Positions 8,065 through 16,785 of a stretch of 64,000 nt of DNA are shown here, one piece after another; the stretch's first letter is position 1; each line of letters begins with the position of its first letter. The position numbers were made by a program, and so were the translations under genes. The notes under the pieces are model-generated. The model was not told where the DNA came from, ran no database searches, and saw nothing but the letters and a program-made list of their open reading frames with translations. This DNA is from Lachnospiraceae bacterium M18-1 (GTDB taxonomy: Bacteria > Bacillota > Clostridia > Lachnospirales > Lachnospiraceae): positions 987,422-1,051,421 of the forward strand of contig KE159609.1 in the NCBI GenBank assembly GCA_000403295.2. The letters run 5' to 3'.

Positions 8065-8739
8065 ATGAAATTACTGTTTGCGGAAGATGAGGTGGGCATG
8101 TCCGAGGCTGTTACGGACATTCTCACCTATCATCATTATATGGTAGATGCGGTATATGACGGGGAAGAAGCCCTGGATTATGCCAGGGAGGAAACATATG
8201 ACGGCATCATTTTGGACATCATGATGCCGAAGAAAAATGGTTTTGAGGTGCTGGAGGAGCTTAGAAGGGAAGGCTGCCGGACTCCGATCCTGCTCCTGAC
8301 GGCGAAGGGAGAAGTGGAGGATCGGATCCGGGGCCTGGATCTGGGGGCCGATGACTATCTGCCCAAGCCGTTTGCCATGGATGAGCTTCTGGCGCGGGTG
8401 CGTGCCATGCTCCGGCGAAGGGAGACATTTGTGCCGGATATCCTGACATGCGGGGATGTGTCTCTGAACCTGCAAAGCTATGAACTGAGCGGAAACGGAA
8501 AATCTTTCGTGCTGCCAAAGCTGGAATACCGTATGATGGAAGTGCTCATGCAGAACCAGAGACGATATCTTTCATCGGAAGACCTGCTTGTAAAGGTGTG
8601 GGGCTACGATACCGAAGCAGAAGTGGGAACCGTGTGGGTGTACATATCCTATCTTCGGAAACGGCTGGAGGCGCTGAGCGGTCAAGTGAAGATCAAAGTG
8701 AAGCGGAATATCGGGTATACCCTGGAAGCTGCGGAGTAA
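8065..8739 (+). CDS. OmpR-family response regulator
   Basis: A 224-residue regulator: receiver domain with the phospho-acceptor Asp51 (LDIMMPKKNG), Thr79 and Lys101 (LPKPF), then a winged-helix DNA-binding domain (LPKLEYRMMEVLM, VWVYISYLRKRLE, VKRNIGYTLEA). It lies between the Na/Pi transporter and a sensor kinase. The likely target is the pair of 11-bp direct repeats at 10261-10282 upstream of the VTC operon, a pattern typical for OmpR/PhoB dimers; this is inference. Confidence 0.92.
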   Translation: MKLLFAEDEVGMSEAVTDILTYHHYMVDAVYDGEEALDYAREETYDGIILDIMMPKKNGFEVLEELRREGCRTPILLLTAKGEVEDRIRGLDLGADDYLPKPFAMDELLARVRAMLRRRETFVPDILTCGDVSLNLQSYELSGNGKSFVLPKLEYRMMEVLMQNQRRYLSSEDLLVKVWGYDTEAEVGTVWVYISYLRKRLEALSGQVKIKVKRNIGYTLEAAE

Positions 8740-8779
8740 GAAAAACGGGAAGAAGCATGTATTTTCAGAGGGTTTTGTA

Positions 8780-8820
8780 AGGAACTGTGCAAAAATAATT
8801 TGCCTTTTTGCACAGTTCCT
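8780..8820. repeat. Perfect 16-bp inverted repeat between regulator and kinase
   Basis: AGGAACTGTGCAAAAA (8780-8795) is exactly complementary to 8805-8820 across a 9-base spacer. No T run follows, so it is not a clear terminator. Its left arm with TAA in front resembles intergenic bases at 48134-48160 (GTAAGGAACTGTTCAGAAAT). Confidence 0.65.
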
Positions 8821-8843
8821 AAGATAAGGGATTGAGGCGAGCG

Positions 8844-10103
8844 ATGCAGAAAACACTTCAGAAAAAGTTTGTGATGACGGCAATGGCAGCGATATCGGTA
8901 CTGCTTCTGATACTGCTTGGTACGATCAATGGAATGAATTTCTGGCAGAATGAGCGGCAGTCAGACCGGCTGATGGATATGCTGTGTCAGCAGACAGCCG
9001 GGGCGCCCCCTTCAGAGCCGGGAATGCTTCCGTTCCCGGATATGCAGGGAAAAAGAGAACCAAGAGACTTTTTCAGCCCTCCGGTTACGGAAGACCATGC
9101 CATGGCGGCCAGGTATTTTTGCGTATGGTTTGATCCGGAAGGAAGTATTACCCACACCGATACCGGGCGGATCTCCTCTGTATCCGGGGAGGAGGCAGAG
9201 GAGTATGCAGAGAAGATTTATGAACAGGGAAATACGTCGGGAAAGCTGAACCACTTTAAATACAGGAGAGTGCCTGCCCGTGGCGGAAGGGGAGAAATCC
9301 TGCTGTTCCTGGATACATCTGCACAGCGGTATGCCCTGGCGCTGGTGCTGGTTCTTTCAGCCGGAATCGGAGTATTGTGCTGGTTTGCTATGCTGCTGCT
9401 GGTGATACTTCTGTCAAAGAGGGCGATCCTTCCGATCGCACAGAATCTGGAAAAGCAGAAGCAGTTTGTCACCGATGCCGGGCATGAGATCAAAACTCCG
9501 CTGGCGATCATCATGGCAAATGTTGAGGCGATGGAACTGCACGGCGGGGAATCAAAATGGAGCCGGAACATCAAGGCTCAGACTGTCCGGCTCAGCGGCC
9601 TGATGCAGAATCTGCTGGTGCTTGCCCGGCTGGATGAGGGCGTCGGAGAGCTTCCGGCATCTGATTTTTCTATGAGCCGGCTTCTGGAGGAGGCGCTTCC
9701 GCCGTTTTGTGAGTCGGCGGCCTTGAAGAATGTGATGATCGAAACGGAGATCAGCCAGGATGCGGAGATTCACGGAAACCGGGAAAACCTGCTGCGTCTG
9801 GTATCTATCCTGCTGGACAACGCGGTAAAATATGTGCCGAAGGGCGGGAAGATCGCTGTTACATTAAGGAAGCAGGGCAGAGGAATCCTGCTGCAGATAG
9901 AAAATGACTGTGCCAGGCTGCCGGCGGATGAACCGGGGAAATTATTTGACCGTTTTTACAGGGGAGACAGCGCGCGGACGCAGAAAAGCGGCGGATACGG
10001 AATCGGGCTTTCGGCGGCGCAGGCGATCGTGGAGAATTGTAAGGGTGAGATCTGCGCGGAATATCGGGAAGACGGCAGAATTGCATTTACGGTCAGAATC
10101 TGA
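8844..10103 (+). CDS. Sensor histidine kinase
   Basis: A membrane kinase of 419 residues: N-terminal membrane segment (MTAMAAISVLLLILLGTING), an external sensor region of about 130 residues, a second membrane segment (ALVLVLSAGIGVLCWFAMLL), the H-box FVTDAGHEIKTPLAII, and an ATPase domain with N-box (LDNAVKYVP) and G-box (GGYGIGLSAAQAIV). No clear HAMP domain is seen. Start at the ATG at 8844 because GAGGCGAG lies just upstream; an upstream in-frame TTG overlaps that site. Partner of the preceding response regulator. Confidence 0.9.
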   Translation: MQKTLQKKFVMTAMAAISVLLLILLGTINGMNFWQNERQSDRLMDMLCQQTAGAPPSEPGMLPFPDMQGKREPRDFFSPPVTEDHAMAARYFCVWFDPEGSITHTDTGRISSVSGEEAEEYAEKIYEQGNTSGKLNHFKYRRVPARGGRGEILLFLDTSAQRYALALVLVLSAGIGVLCWFAMLLLVILLSKRAILPIAQNLEKQKQFVTDAGHEIKTPLAIIMANVEAMELHGGESKWSRNIKAQTVRLSGLMQNLLVLARLDEGVGELPASDFSMSRLLEEALPPFCESAALKNVMIETEISQDAEIHGNRENLLRLVSILLDNAVKYVPKGGKIAVTLRKQGRGILLQIENDCARLPADEPGKLFDRFYRGDSARTQKSGGYGIGLSAAQAIVENCKGEICAEYREDGRIAFTVRI

Positions 10104-10185
10104 AATGGTCTATGGAGTTCATCAAAATCTGAAGAATGATAAAAGTGGGATGTCCCTTGGTGCTGTGGTATCAGGGGGCTTTTTT

Positions 10186-10217
10186 GAATTTTACTCATAG
10201 AACAAACACCCTTCGGC
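10186..10217. repeat. Second copy of intergenic motif from 1177-1208
   Basis: GAATTTTACTCATAGAACAA and the following bases up to CCTTCGG closely match 1177-1208 (GAATTTTCCTATAGAACAA...CCTCCGG). Only the right half of the palindrome is kept here. The rest of the gap between the kinase and the VTC gene holds the promoter described next. Confidence 0.5.
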
Positions 10218-10260
10218 GGCAGGCTCCCGGCTTTGAGATCACATTTTTTTCACATCCGTC

Positions 10261-10289
10261 TAAGGTTCATTTAAGGTTTTCTGTATAGT
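10261..10289 (+). promoter_or_regulatory. Direct-repeat operator and promoter of the VTC-DUF4956-CotH operon
   Basis: TAAGGTTCATT (10261-10271) is followed at once by TAAGGTTTTCT (10272-10282): two half-sites with an 11-bp period, as bound by OmpR/PhoB-type dimers. TATAGT (10284-10289) is a good -10, so the repeats take the place of the -35 box, the arrangement of an activated promoter. The adjacent response regulator is the obvious candidate activator. Confidence 0.6.
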
Positions 10290-10397
10290 ATTTTATGAAA
10301 CAACGTTATGGCCTTCCAGCCGCTTTGCAAAGCTGAAAGCGGGATTTCGGACTGGAGCCGTACAGTTGGTAAAGTTTTTGGAAGGGGGCAGTGAATT

Positions 10398-11069
10398 TTG
10401 ACATGGCGTCATGAATGGAAGCATGAGATCAACGTATCAGATCTGCTGCAGCTCCGGCAGCGTCTGCGGGCAGTCATGCAGACGGATTCCCATGCAGTGG
10501 ATGGAAAATATGAAATACGCAGTTTGTATTTGGATACTCAAGGCGATAAGGCGCTTCGGGAGAAGATCGATGGAGTGGACCGAAGGGAAAAGTTCCGGCT
10601 GCGGTACTATAATGGAGATACTTCCAGGATTCGGCTGGAAAAGAAGTGCAGACGCAATGGGCTGGGAGAGAAACAGAGCGCGCCTATGACTGAGGACGAA
10701 GTGCGGGCCATTCTGGAAAATCAATACAGGTGGATGATGGAGAGCGGGAGGCCGCTGGTGGAGGAGCTATACTGCAAAATGCGGTTCCAGGGGCTGCGCC
10801 CGAAAACAATTGTGGAATATATCCGGGAGCCGTTTACCTTCGCTCCGGGCAATGTACGCGTGACGCTGGATTACCATATACGGACTGGGCTGAACGGAAC
10901 TGATTTCCTGAATCCGGACTGTATCCTGATTCCGGCAGGGGATGCGCCTGCAATCCTGGAAGTAAAATGGGATGCATTTCTTCCGTCTGTGATCCGGGAG
11001 ATTGTTCAGTTGGAAGGCAGACATACATCTGCATTTTCAAAATATGCGGCATGCAGAAGATACGGGTGA
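10398..11069 (+). CDS. VTC-domain polyphosphate polymerase-like protein
   Basis: A 223-residue VTC (triphosphate tunnel) domain. The tunnel residues are visible: EWKHE at the start, RSLYLD, RREKFRLRYYNG, RLEKK, TIVEYIREPF, RVTLDYHIRTG, ILEVKWD and a final SAFSKYAACRRYG. In yeast Vtc4 this domain makes polyphosphate from ATP. The start is TTG at 10398, since the conserved domain begins immediately and AAGGGGG lies upstream. It leads an operon with a DUF4956 membrane protein and a CotH-kinase protein, a gene trio I know from other Firmicutes. Confidence 0.88.
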   Translation: MTWRHEWKHEINVSDLLQLRQRLRAVMQTDSHAVDGKYEIRSLYLDTQGDKALREKIDGVDRREKFRLRYYNGDTSRIRLEKKCRRNGLGEKQSAPMTEDEVRAILENQYRWMMESGRPLVEELYCKMRFQGLRPKTIVEYIREPFTFAPGNVRVTLDYHIRTGLNGTDFLNPDCILIPAGDAPAILEVKWDAFLPSVIREIVQLEGRHTSAFSKYAACRRYG

Positions 11070-11156
11070 AAATGAGGAAGTATAAATATCCCGCCTGTAC
11101 AGCCGCAAATATTTGAACAGAAGATAAATTAAAAATAGGAAGGATTGGTATAGAAT

Positions 11157-11828
11157 ATGACATTTCAAGACATTTTTAAATCCAGTTTTCTGGAGAACGT
11201 GGACAGCGTCAGCATTTTGGACATGATGCTGGCAATGATCCTGGCTTTTGGAATCGGCCTTTTTATCTTTTTGATCTATAAGAAAACTTTTTCTGGGGTG
11301 ATGTATTCCTCCACTTTCGGCGTGACGCTGGTCGCACTGACGATGATCACGACGCTTGTGATTCTTGCGGTGACGTCTAATATTGTGTTGTCTCTTGGTA
11401 TGGTCGGAGCCCTGTCTATCGTGCGTTTCCGGACTGCGATCAAGGAGCCTTTGGATATTGCGTTATTGTTCTGGGCGATTGCGGAAGGGATCGTACTGGC
11501 TGCGGGCATGATACCGCTGGCGGTATTCGGGGGTGTGTTTATCGGGCTGATCTTGCTCGTGTTTGTCAACAAAAAATCTCACATCATTCCGTATATTGTC
11601 GTGTTCAGCTGCACAGGACAGGAGAGTGAACGAAAAGCACTGGATTTTCTGAAAAAGCAGGTAAGCCGCTGTATCGTAAAAAGCAAGACGGTTCAGCGGA
11701 GTATGGTGGAAGTGACCGTGGAGATCCGTATGAAAAATGAGGATACGGAGTTTATCAATGCAATCTCCGCAATAGACGGTGTGAAGAGCGCTGTCCTGGT
11801 CAGCTACAATGGGGACTATATGGGGTGA
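11157..11828 (+). CDS. DUF4956 membrane protein
   Basis: A 223-residue protein with about four membrane segments in its first 140 residues (MLAMILAFGIGLFIFLIY; STFGVTLVALTMITTLVILAV; LFWAIAEGIVLAAGMIPLAV; FGGVFIGLILLVFV) and a conserved SLGMVGALSIVRFRTAIKEP stretch between them, then a soluble ferredoxin-like tail. DUF4956 proteins sit next to VTC-domain proteins and may form the membrane part of the polyphosphate or CotH machinery; the function is not established. Confidence 0.85.
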   Translation: MTFQDIFKSSFLENVDSVSILDMMLAMILAFGIGLFIFLIYKKTFSGVMYSSTFGVTLVALTMITTLVILAVTSNIVLSLGMVGALSIVRFRTAIKEPLDIALLFWAIAEGIVLAAGMIPLAVFGGVFIGLILLVFVNKKSHIIPYIVVFSCTGQESERKALDFLKKQVSRCIVKSKTVQRSMVEVTVEIRMKNEDTEFINAISAIDGVKSAVLVSYNGDYMG

Positions 11829-11946
11829 CTTTACGGACGAACTGACCATATGATATCCGGTAAAACTCCGAAGAAAATCATGCTGGCTATCGGAGCTTTA
11901 TTGGGACAGTTCTTTAGTATACTGAAACGAACAGGGAGGAAAGCAC

Positions 11947-13884
11947 ATGTCAACACATAAACAGATTGACAGGATTTGCTGCAGCGCACTTCTGCTGGTC
12001 CTGCTTTTAACCACTGTCTTTATGAATGCCGGAAAATTCGGCGTTCAGGCCATATCCCGTACTATGGGATATGAATCGAGGCTGTTTGACACGACTACGG
12101 TGCATACCATTGATATTGAGATGGAAGACTGGGATGCATTTTTGGAAGGATGTACGGACGAAGAATATGTATCCTGTTCTCTCACGATCGATCAGGAGGC
12201 ATGTAAGAATGTGGCGATCCGGGCAAAAGGAAATACATCGCTTACATCTGTAGCAGCTTATGGAAATAACCGTTACAGCTTTAAGGTCGAATTTGACCAT
12301 TATGATCCGTCAAATACCTACTATGGATTGGATAAGCTGTGCCTGAACAACATAATTCAGGACAACACTTATATGAAGGACTATGTGTCTTATCAGATGA
12401 TGTTTGGATTCGGCGTGGATTCGCCTCTTTGCAGCTATGTGTATCTTACGGTAAATGGAGAGGACTTTGGACTCTATCTTGCTGTGGAAGGGGTAGAAGA
12501 AAGCTTCCTGGAGCGGAATTATGGAAATGATTACGGAGAACTGTATAAGCCGGACAGCATGAGTATGGGCGGGGGCAGAGGAAATGGAGTAGGATTCGAT
12601 CCGGGGATTCTGGGAGAAGCAGGAAACCAGCAGGAGAACCTAAATGGACAAGACAGCAAAATCAATCGGGGCACACCAGGAATGGAGGCGGGAAAAAGCC
12701 CGGGCGGACCGGACAAAATGGTCATGGGCAGCGATGATGTATCTCTGATCTACACGGATGATGAATACGACAGCTACAGCAATATTTTTGATCATGCGAA
12801 AACAGAGATCACGGACAGTGACAAAGACCGCCTGATTGCGTCTTTAAAGAAATTGAATGAAGCGGAAACTCTGGAGATGGTGGTCGATATAGAGGAAGTG
12901 ATCCGTTATTTTACAGTGCATAATTTTGTATGCAATTTTGACAGCTATACGGGTTCTATGATCCACAATTATTATTTGTATGAAAAGGACGGACAGCTTT
13001 CCATGATCCCCTGGGACTATAACCTGGCTTTCGGAGGGTTTGAATCTGGAACAGATGCCGAAGGGCTGGTGAATTACCCAATTGATTCCCCGGTATCCGG
13101 CGGTACTGTGGAATCAAGGCCCATGCTTGCCTGGATCTTTGCGGATGAGGAATACACAGAACAGTATCATCAGTATTTTGCGGAATTTATAGAACAGTAT
13201 TTTACGAACGGGGAATTTGAACGGATGATAGATGCGGTTTCTGAGATGATTGCGCCGTATGTAGAAAAGGATCCGACAAAATTCTGTACCTATGAGGAAT
13301 TTGAGACGGGCGTTTCCACGCTGAAAAGCTTTTGCATGCTGCGCGCGGAAAGTATCAAAGGGCAGCTGGACGGGACGATTTCTTCTACAGAAACTGCAAG
13401 GAAAACGGTCTTGGAAGAACAGCAGACAGATGATCCTGAGGCGGAGGAAGCAGTAAGTTTATCCATTGAAGCAATGGGAACTATGGGAAATACATTTGGA
13501 CCGGGAAATGGTCCGGGAGAATTTATACGGGAGACAGCAGATTTTACAGGGGAAGACGAATCAGCGGCAGAAGTCAGCGGCAGAGGAAATGATTTTAGAA
13601 CAGAGGAATTTCCAGAAGGAATGAAAGCGCTGGAGGAATTTCCAGACGGAACGAAAACACTGGAAGAAATTCCAGATGGAATGAAAACGCTGGAAGAAGT
13701 TCCAGACGGAACGAAAATGCTAGAAGAATTTCCAGGAGAAATGAAAATGCAGGAAGGGATTCCAGAAGGAATGAAAACGGCAGAAGAGTTTCCAGAAAGA
13801 AATACCTTGATTTTGGCCGCGGCTTCGGCAGCCGTACTTCTTGCAGGTATCTTTTATGCATTGAGATATACAAGATATGTATAA
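11947..13884 (+). CDS. CotH-kinase family protein, membrane-anchored
   Basis: A 645-residue protein. An N-terminal membrane/signal segment (LLLVLLLTTVFMNAGKFG) precedes a CotH kinase domain. Catalytic-type motifs are visible: HNFVCNFDSYTGSMIHNYYL, and IPWDYNLAFGGF. CotH proteins are atypical kinases that phosphorylate proteins or other substrates outside the cytoplasm. After the kinase domain come a Glu-rich linker, about six copies of a 10-residue repeat (13606-13800) and a C-terminal membrane segment (LILAAASAAVLLAGIFYALRY). It is the last gene of the VTC operon. Confidence 0.88.
   Translation: MSTHKQIDRICCSALLLVLLLTTVFMNAGKFGVQAISRTMGYESRLFDTTTVHTIDIEMEDWDAFLEGCTDEEYVSCSLTIDQEACKNVAIRAKGNTSLTSVAAYGNNRYSFKVEFDHYDPSNTYYGLDKLCLNNIIQDNTYMKDYVSYQMMFGFGVDSPLCSYVYLTVNGEDFGLYLAVEGVEESFLERNYGNDYGELYKPDSMSMGGGRGNGVGFDPGILGEAGNQQENLNGQDSKINRGTPGMEAGKSPGGPDKMVMGSDDVSLIYTDDEYDSYSNIFDHAKTEITDSDKDRLIASLKKLNEAETLEMVVDIEEVIRYFTVHNFVCNFDSYTGSMIHNYYLYEKDGQLSMIPWDYNLAFGGFESGTDAEGLVNYPIDSPVSGGTVESRPMLAWIFADEEYTEQYHQYFAEFIEQYFTNGEFERMIDAVSEMIAPYVEKDPTKFCTYEEFETGVSTLKSFCMLRAESIKGQLDGTISSTETARKTVLEEQQTDDPEAEEAVSLSIEAMGTMGNTFGPGNGPGEFIRETADFTGEDESAAEVSGRGNDFRTEEFPEGMKALEEFPDGTKTLEEIPDGMKTLEEVPDGTKMLEEFPGEMKMQEGIPEGMKTAEEFPERNTLILAAASAAVLLAGIFYALRYTRYV
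13606..13800 (+). repeat. 30-bp tandem repeats encoding a 10-residue repeat
   Basis: About six and a half tandem units of 30 bp in the CotH gene encode variants of EFPDGTKTLE (for example EFPEGMKALE, EIPDGMKTLE, EVPDGTKMLE). The unit length is a multiple of 3, so copy number can change without frameshift. It forms a stalk just before the C-terminal membrane anchor. Confidence 0.85.
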
Positions 13885-13906
13885 AAAGCCGAATCCATAA
13901 AATATA

Positions 13907-13931
13907 AGTCTGCCGCAAGATGCGGCAGACT
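13907..13931. terminator. Terminator between convergent CotH and MFS genes
   Basis: An 11-bp perfect stem (AGTCTGCCGCA with 13921-13931) and a 3-base loop lie between the two stop codons. A T-rich run follows on the minus strand, so it best serves the MFS gene, and possibly both. Confidence 0.7.
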
Positions 13932-13938
13932 GAAACGA

Positions 13939-15192
13939 CTAGAGATGTTCTTCATTTAACTTCACTGCTTTTCGGAACAGCAGCAGTCCGATTACAAACA
14001 GTACGGATATTGTAGCCACTCCGACGTTCATCCTTCCGGTAAGTTGGCTCATAACAGAAACAAGAGTCGTGCCCAGGATTGCGGCGCCCTTTCCGCAGAT
14101 ATCATAAAGTCCGAAATATTCTCCCGACTTCTCCACCGGGATGATCTTGCCGAAATAGGATCGTGACAGGGCCTGCACCGTACCCTGGAACAGACCGACC
14201 ATGACCGCGAGGATCCAGAAATCCCGCTGGGAGTTCAGGCCGTATGCATACAAAGCAATAAACAGGTATGCCAGAATACAGATGGTCAAAATCTTCGTGG
14301 AACCGATTTTTTTCGCAAGGCGGTTTAAAAGCAGGACCGAAGGAAATGCGACAACCTGTGTCAGCAAAAGCGCCAGAAGCAGTCCTGTACTGTCAAACCC
14401 CAGGGCCTGCCCGTAAGCAGTCGCCATATCAATGATCGTATAGACTCCATCAATATAGAAGAAAAACGCAAGCAGGAAAAGGAAGATATGCTTTTCTTTC
14501 TTGATGTCTGCGAAGGTTTTCCCCAGCCTGCGGAAGCTATTGCGGATCACATGCTCTGTAGTTTCGATGTAGTATTTCTGCTTATAGGAAATGAGCAGAG
14601 GAACTGCAGAAGCCAGCCACCAGGCCGCCGTGATGAAAAAGGCAATGGCCATGGAGGTCTGCATGCTAAGTCCTAGGGAACCGCCGCCTAGTACGACTCC
14701 AAGGCTTGCGACAAAGGGGACGCAGCTTCCGATATAGCCCCATGCGAAACCCTGTGAGGATACCGTATCCATCCGTTCCGGCTCGGTTACGTCTGTAAGC
14801 ATGGCATCGTAGAAAACAAGGCTGGCGGAGTAGCCGGTCTTTGCAAGGATGAACACACCCAGGAACCAGATCCAGGAAGACAGAAATCCCAGGATGATAC
14901 AGCCGGTCACACCGATGAAGAGAACGACTTTGAAGATTCGCTTTTTAAAATCCTTTGTATCGGCTACGGCTCCCAGGGTCGGCCCCATCAGCGCGACCAG
15001 GAGGGTACAGATGGAGGAAGCGTATCCCCAGTAGGCGAGATAATTTACATCAGAGATACCGGCATTTTCTGCAAGGTAATTAAAATATATCGGAAAAATC
15101 GTGGATACCAGCATTGAAAATGCGGAGTTACCCACATCATACAATACCCATTTCTTTTCCAGCGGGGTCATTTTAAAATTCATATTATTCAT
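13939..15192 (-). CDS. MFS transporter, UMF1/Atg22-like
   Basis: A 417-residue transporter with about 12 hydrophobic segments. The opening (EKKWVLYDVGNSAFSMLVSTIFPIYF) and LSRSYFGKIIPVEKSGEYFGLYDICGK are typical of the UMF1 branch related to yeast Atg22 effluxers. The substrate is unknown. The next minus-strand gene upstream, a phospholipase-C-like protein, ends 18 bp before this gene starts, so they are probably co-transcribed. Confidence 0.88.
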   Translation of the reverse strand: MNNMNFKMTPLEKKWVLYDVGNSAFSMLVSTIFPIYFNYLAENAGISDVNYLAYWGYASSICTLLVALMGPTLGAVADTKDFKKRIFKVVLFIGVTGCIILGFLSSWIWFLGVFILAKTGYSASLVFYDAMLTDVTEPERMDTVSSQGFAWGYIGSCVPFVASLGVVLGGGSLGLSMQTSMAIAFFITAAWWLASAVPLLISYKQKYYIETTEHVIRNSFRRLGKTFADIKKEKHIFLFLLAFFFYIDGVYTIIDMATAYGQALGFDSTGLLLALLLTQVVAFPSVLLLNRLAKKIGSTKILTICILAYLFIALYAYGLNSQRDFWILAVMVGLFQGTVQALSRSYFGKIIPVEKSGEYFGLYDICGKGAAILGTTLVSVMSQLTGRMNVGVATISVLFVIGLLLFRKAVKLNEEHL

Positions 15193-15210
15193 CCTTTACT
15201 GTTTTTAAAT

Positions 15211-16032
15211 TCATAAGGGCAGGTCCTGCCAGCGTTCCCCAGGACCAAAGGTTTCATGAAACCTGGACGGAAGTTCTGTTCCGTCGGAAAGCAGTTTCTG
15301 GTATTTTATGATCAGGCCGACTGCCAGCGGTACGGCGCCTTTATACAGCTTTTTCAGCAGTCGGCAGTAATCCTCGCATGCCGGGTTGGGTGCCTCGCTC
15401 ATGACCATGCCGTGCTTGGAGTCATATTGTCCGGCCAGTTTCATGGCGCCGAATAAAAAGCGGCGTTTTCCGGGATTCGGCGCAAGCAGCAGCTTATGGA
15501 CCTGGATCATGGAGGACAGAGACTTTTTCACTTCCTTTGCCGAGACCTCATCAAAAAACGGAGCGATCACCTCGGCGTTCTTCATCGTAGGATGGATATG
15601 ATTGGTTCCCAGATAGGAAACAGGATCTATATGATCTTCCGTCAGGAGCAGACGGTCAAACTCCATCTCGATCTCGGAGTGGCTGATTCCGCTGACCTGA
15701 ATCATTTTTTCAACGTATTTGTGGCACTCGCTGTCCAGCGCGAAATGACAGATGAATCCGTAGATATATGCACGCGCCGCCTCCTGATTCAGAGAACGCT
15801 TAATGACCTGGGCAGCCTGAAAAAAGAAAGCATCCGCAGGCTGGTCATGGAGTTCATATCCGGTGGTATTTACATGGTTTGTCATGAACACTCTGTAATA
15901 GAATAAAATATCAGGCCCATGCAGTCCGATATCAAATAATTCCCGTTTGCTTTCTATGGTTTTCTGGAAATGCTTCGGGAGGGTGTCGATCACGTCCTTT
16001 CCAAATTTATAGTGTGCATATGTTGTCGGCAT
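15211..16032 (-). CDS. Zinc-dependent phospholipase C-like protein
   Basis: A 273-residue protein with the pattern of the zinc-dependent phospholipase C/S1-P1-like fold: early His (TTYAHYKFGKDV), FDIGLHGPDILFYY, NTTGYELHDQPADAFF, and GFICHFALDSECHKYVE; His and Asp residues here are the likely zinc ligands. No signal peptide is visible, so it is probably intracellular. The start is the ATG at 16032, with an AAAGGAG site 8 bases upstream; an in-frame GTG at 16041 overlaps that site. Likely in one transcript with the MFS gene. Confidence 0.8.
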   Translation of the reverse strand: MPTTYAHYKFGKDVIDTLPKHFQKTIESKRELFDIGLHGPDILFYYRVFMTNHVNTTGYELHDQPADAFFFQAAQVIKRSLNQEAARAYIYGFICHFALDSECHKYVEKMIQVSGISHSEIEMEFDRLLLTEDHIDPVSYLGTNHIHPTMKNAEVIAPFFDEVSAKEVKKSLSSMIQVHKLLLAPNPGKRRFLFGAMKLAGQYDSKHGMVMSEAPNPACEDYCRLLKKLYKGAVPLAVGLIIKYQKLLSDGTELPSRFHETFGPGERWQDLPL

Positions 16033-16203
16033 AATATACACTCCTTTCCGGTTAACAGTTTGTATCTGTAAAAATATAAAATTTTCTATTTACTATCTTA
16101 ACACAAACCGAAGAGAATATAAAACATTTCTTAAAAGAACATTTTAAAATGTAGGGGCGATTTTAAATGGTTTGTAAAAGTTTTATGAATTTGTGTGTTT
16201 TAC

Positions 16204-16232
16204 TTGACTAATATGCTGTTCTTTTTTAAAAT
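16204..16232 (+). promoter_or_regulatory. Promoter of tmRNA gene
   Basis: TTGACT (16204-16209), 17-base spacer, TAAAAT (16227-16232), about 35 bases upstream of the mature tmRNA 5' end. The remaining bases between the phospholipase gene and here (16042-16203) hold only AT-rich sequence. Confidence 0.6.
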
Positions 16233-16266
16233 AACTATGTGATATGAGTAATTGTCATTCATCTAA

Positions 16267-16611
16267 GGGCTTGTACTGGTTTCGACAGGGATCTTGAAGA
16301 TGGAGAAGCTATCCGCAGGCAGATGCGTCAAATCGCACATTTAAAATTAAACGCTAACGATAATTTCGAATTAGCTGCAGCCTAATTGCTGCATGTCAGC
16401 CCCGGGGCACCCGCACTCCGGGAATCTGGCACCGACTATGCGGGAAACGATGCCGGCAAAGCTTTGAGCCAGCAGGCGTATCATGAAGCTACTGAAACCG
16501 TAAGGATGTTCGTTTCCGTGCGGCAGAGGGAATGAAAAAGAACGGACTATGATAGTAGAAGTACATGGGATGGGTTTTTGGACGCGGGTTCGATTCCCGC
16601 CAGGTCCATCA
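16267..16611 (+). ncRNA. ssrA: Transfer-messenger RNA (tmRNA)
   Basis: The 5' part GGGCTTGTACTGGTTTCGAC and the 3' T-arm CGGGTTCGATTCCCG with CAGGTCC are diagnostic. GGGCTTG (16267-16273) pairs with CAGGTCC (16601-16607) using two G-U pairs, forming the acceptor stem. The internal tag frame reads ...NANDNFELAAA followed by TAA near 16382, so the proteolysis tag ends in LAAA. tmRNA with SmpB rescues stalled ribosomes. The discriminator A is followed by TCA rather than CCA, so the CCA end is probably added after processing. Confidence 0.95.
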
Positions 16612-16659
16612 TTTGTGGTATAGAGGAGTCCGTAAAAGGAGAGGGCTTCTTACCACAAA
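16612..16659 (+). other. Inverted repeat after tmRNA
   Basis: TTTGTGGTA (16612-16620) pairs with TACCACAAA (16651-16659) around a 30-base loop that reads AGGAGTCC and AGGAGAGGGC. It may be a processing or termination structure between tmRNA and tRNA; no T run follows. Confidence 0.4.
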
Positions 16660-16711
16660 ACAGACGTTCAGAATTACGTCAGGGCGTTAATTAAAAATCA
16701 CAATACTGTAT

Positions 16712-16785
16712 GGAAACATAGCTCAGCTGGGATGAGCGTTCGCCTCACACGCGAGAGGTCATGGGTTCGAGCCCCATTGTTTCCA
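16712..16785 (+). tRNA. tRNA-Val (anticodon CAC)
   Basis: A 74-base cloverleaf: acceptor GGAAACA with TGTTTCC, D-arm GCTCAGCTGGGATGAGC, anticodon stem TTCGC/GCGAG with loop CTCACAC (anticodon CAC, reading GTG), T-arm ATGGG-TTCGAGC-CCCAT. CCA is not encoded. Its 3' part is duplicated at 20883, which marks it as the integration site of the adjacent element. Confidence 0.95.
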
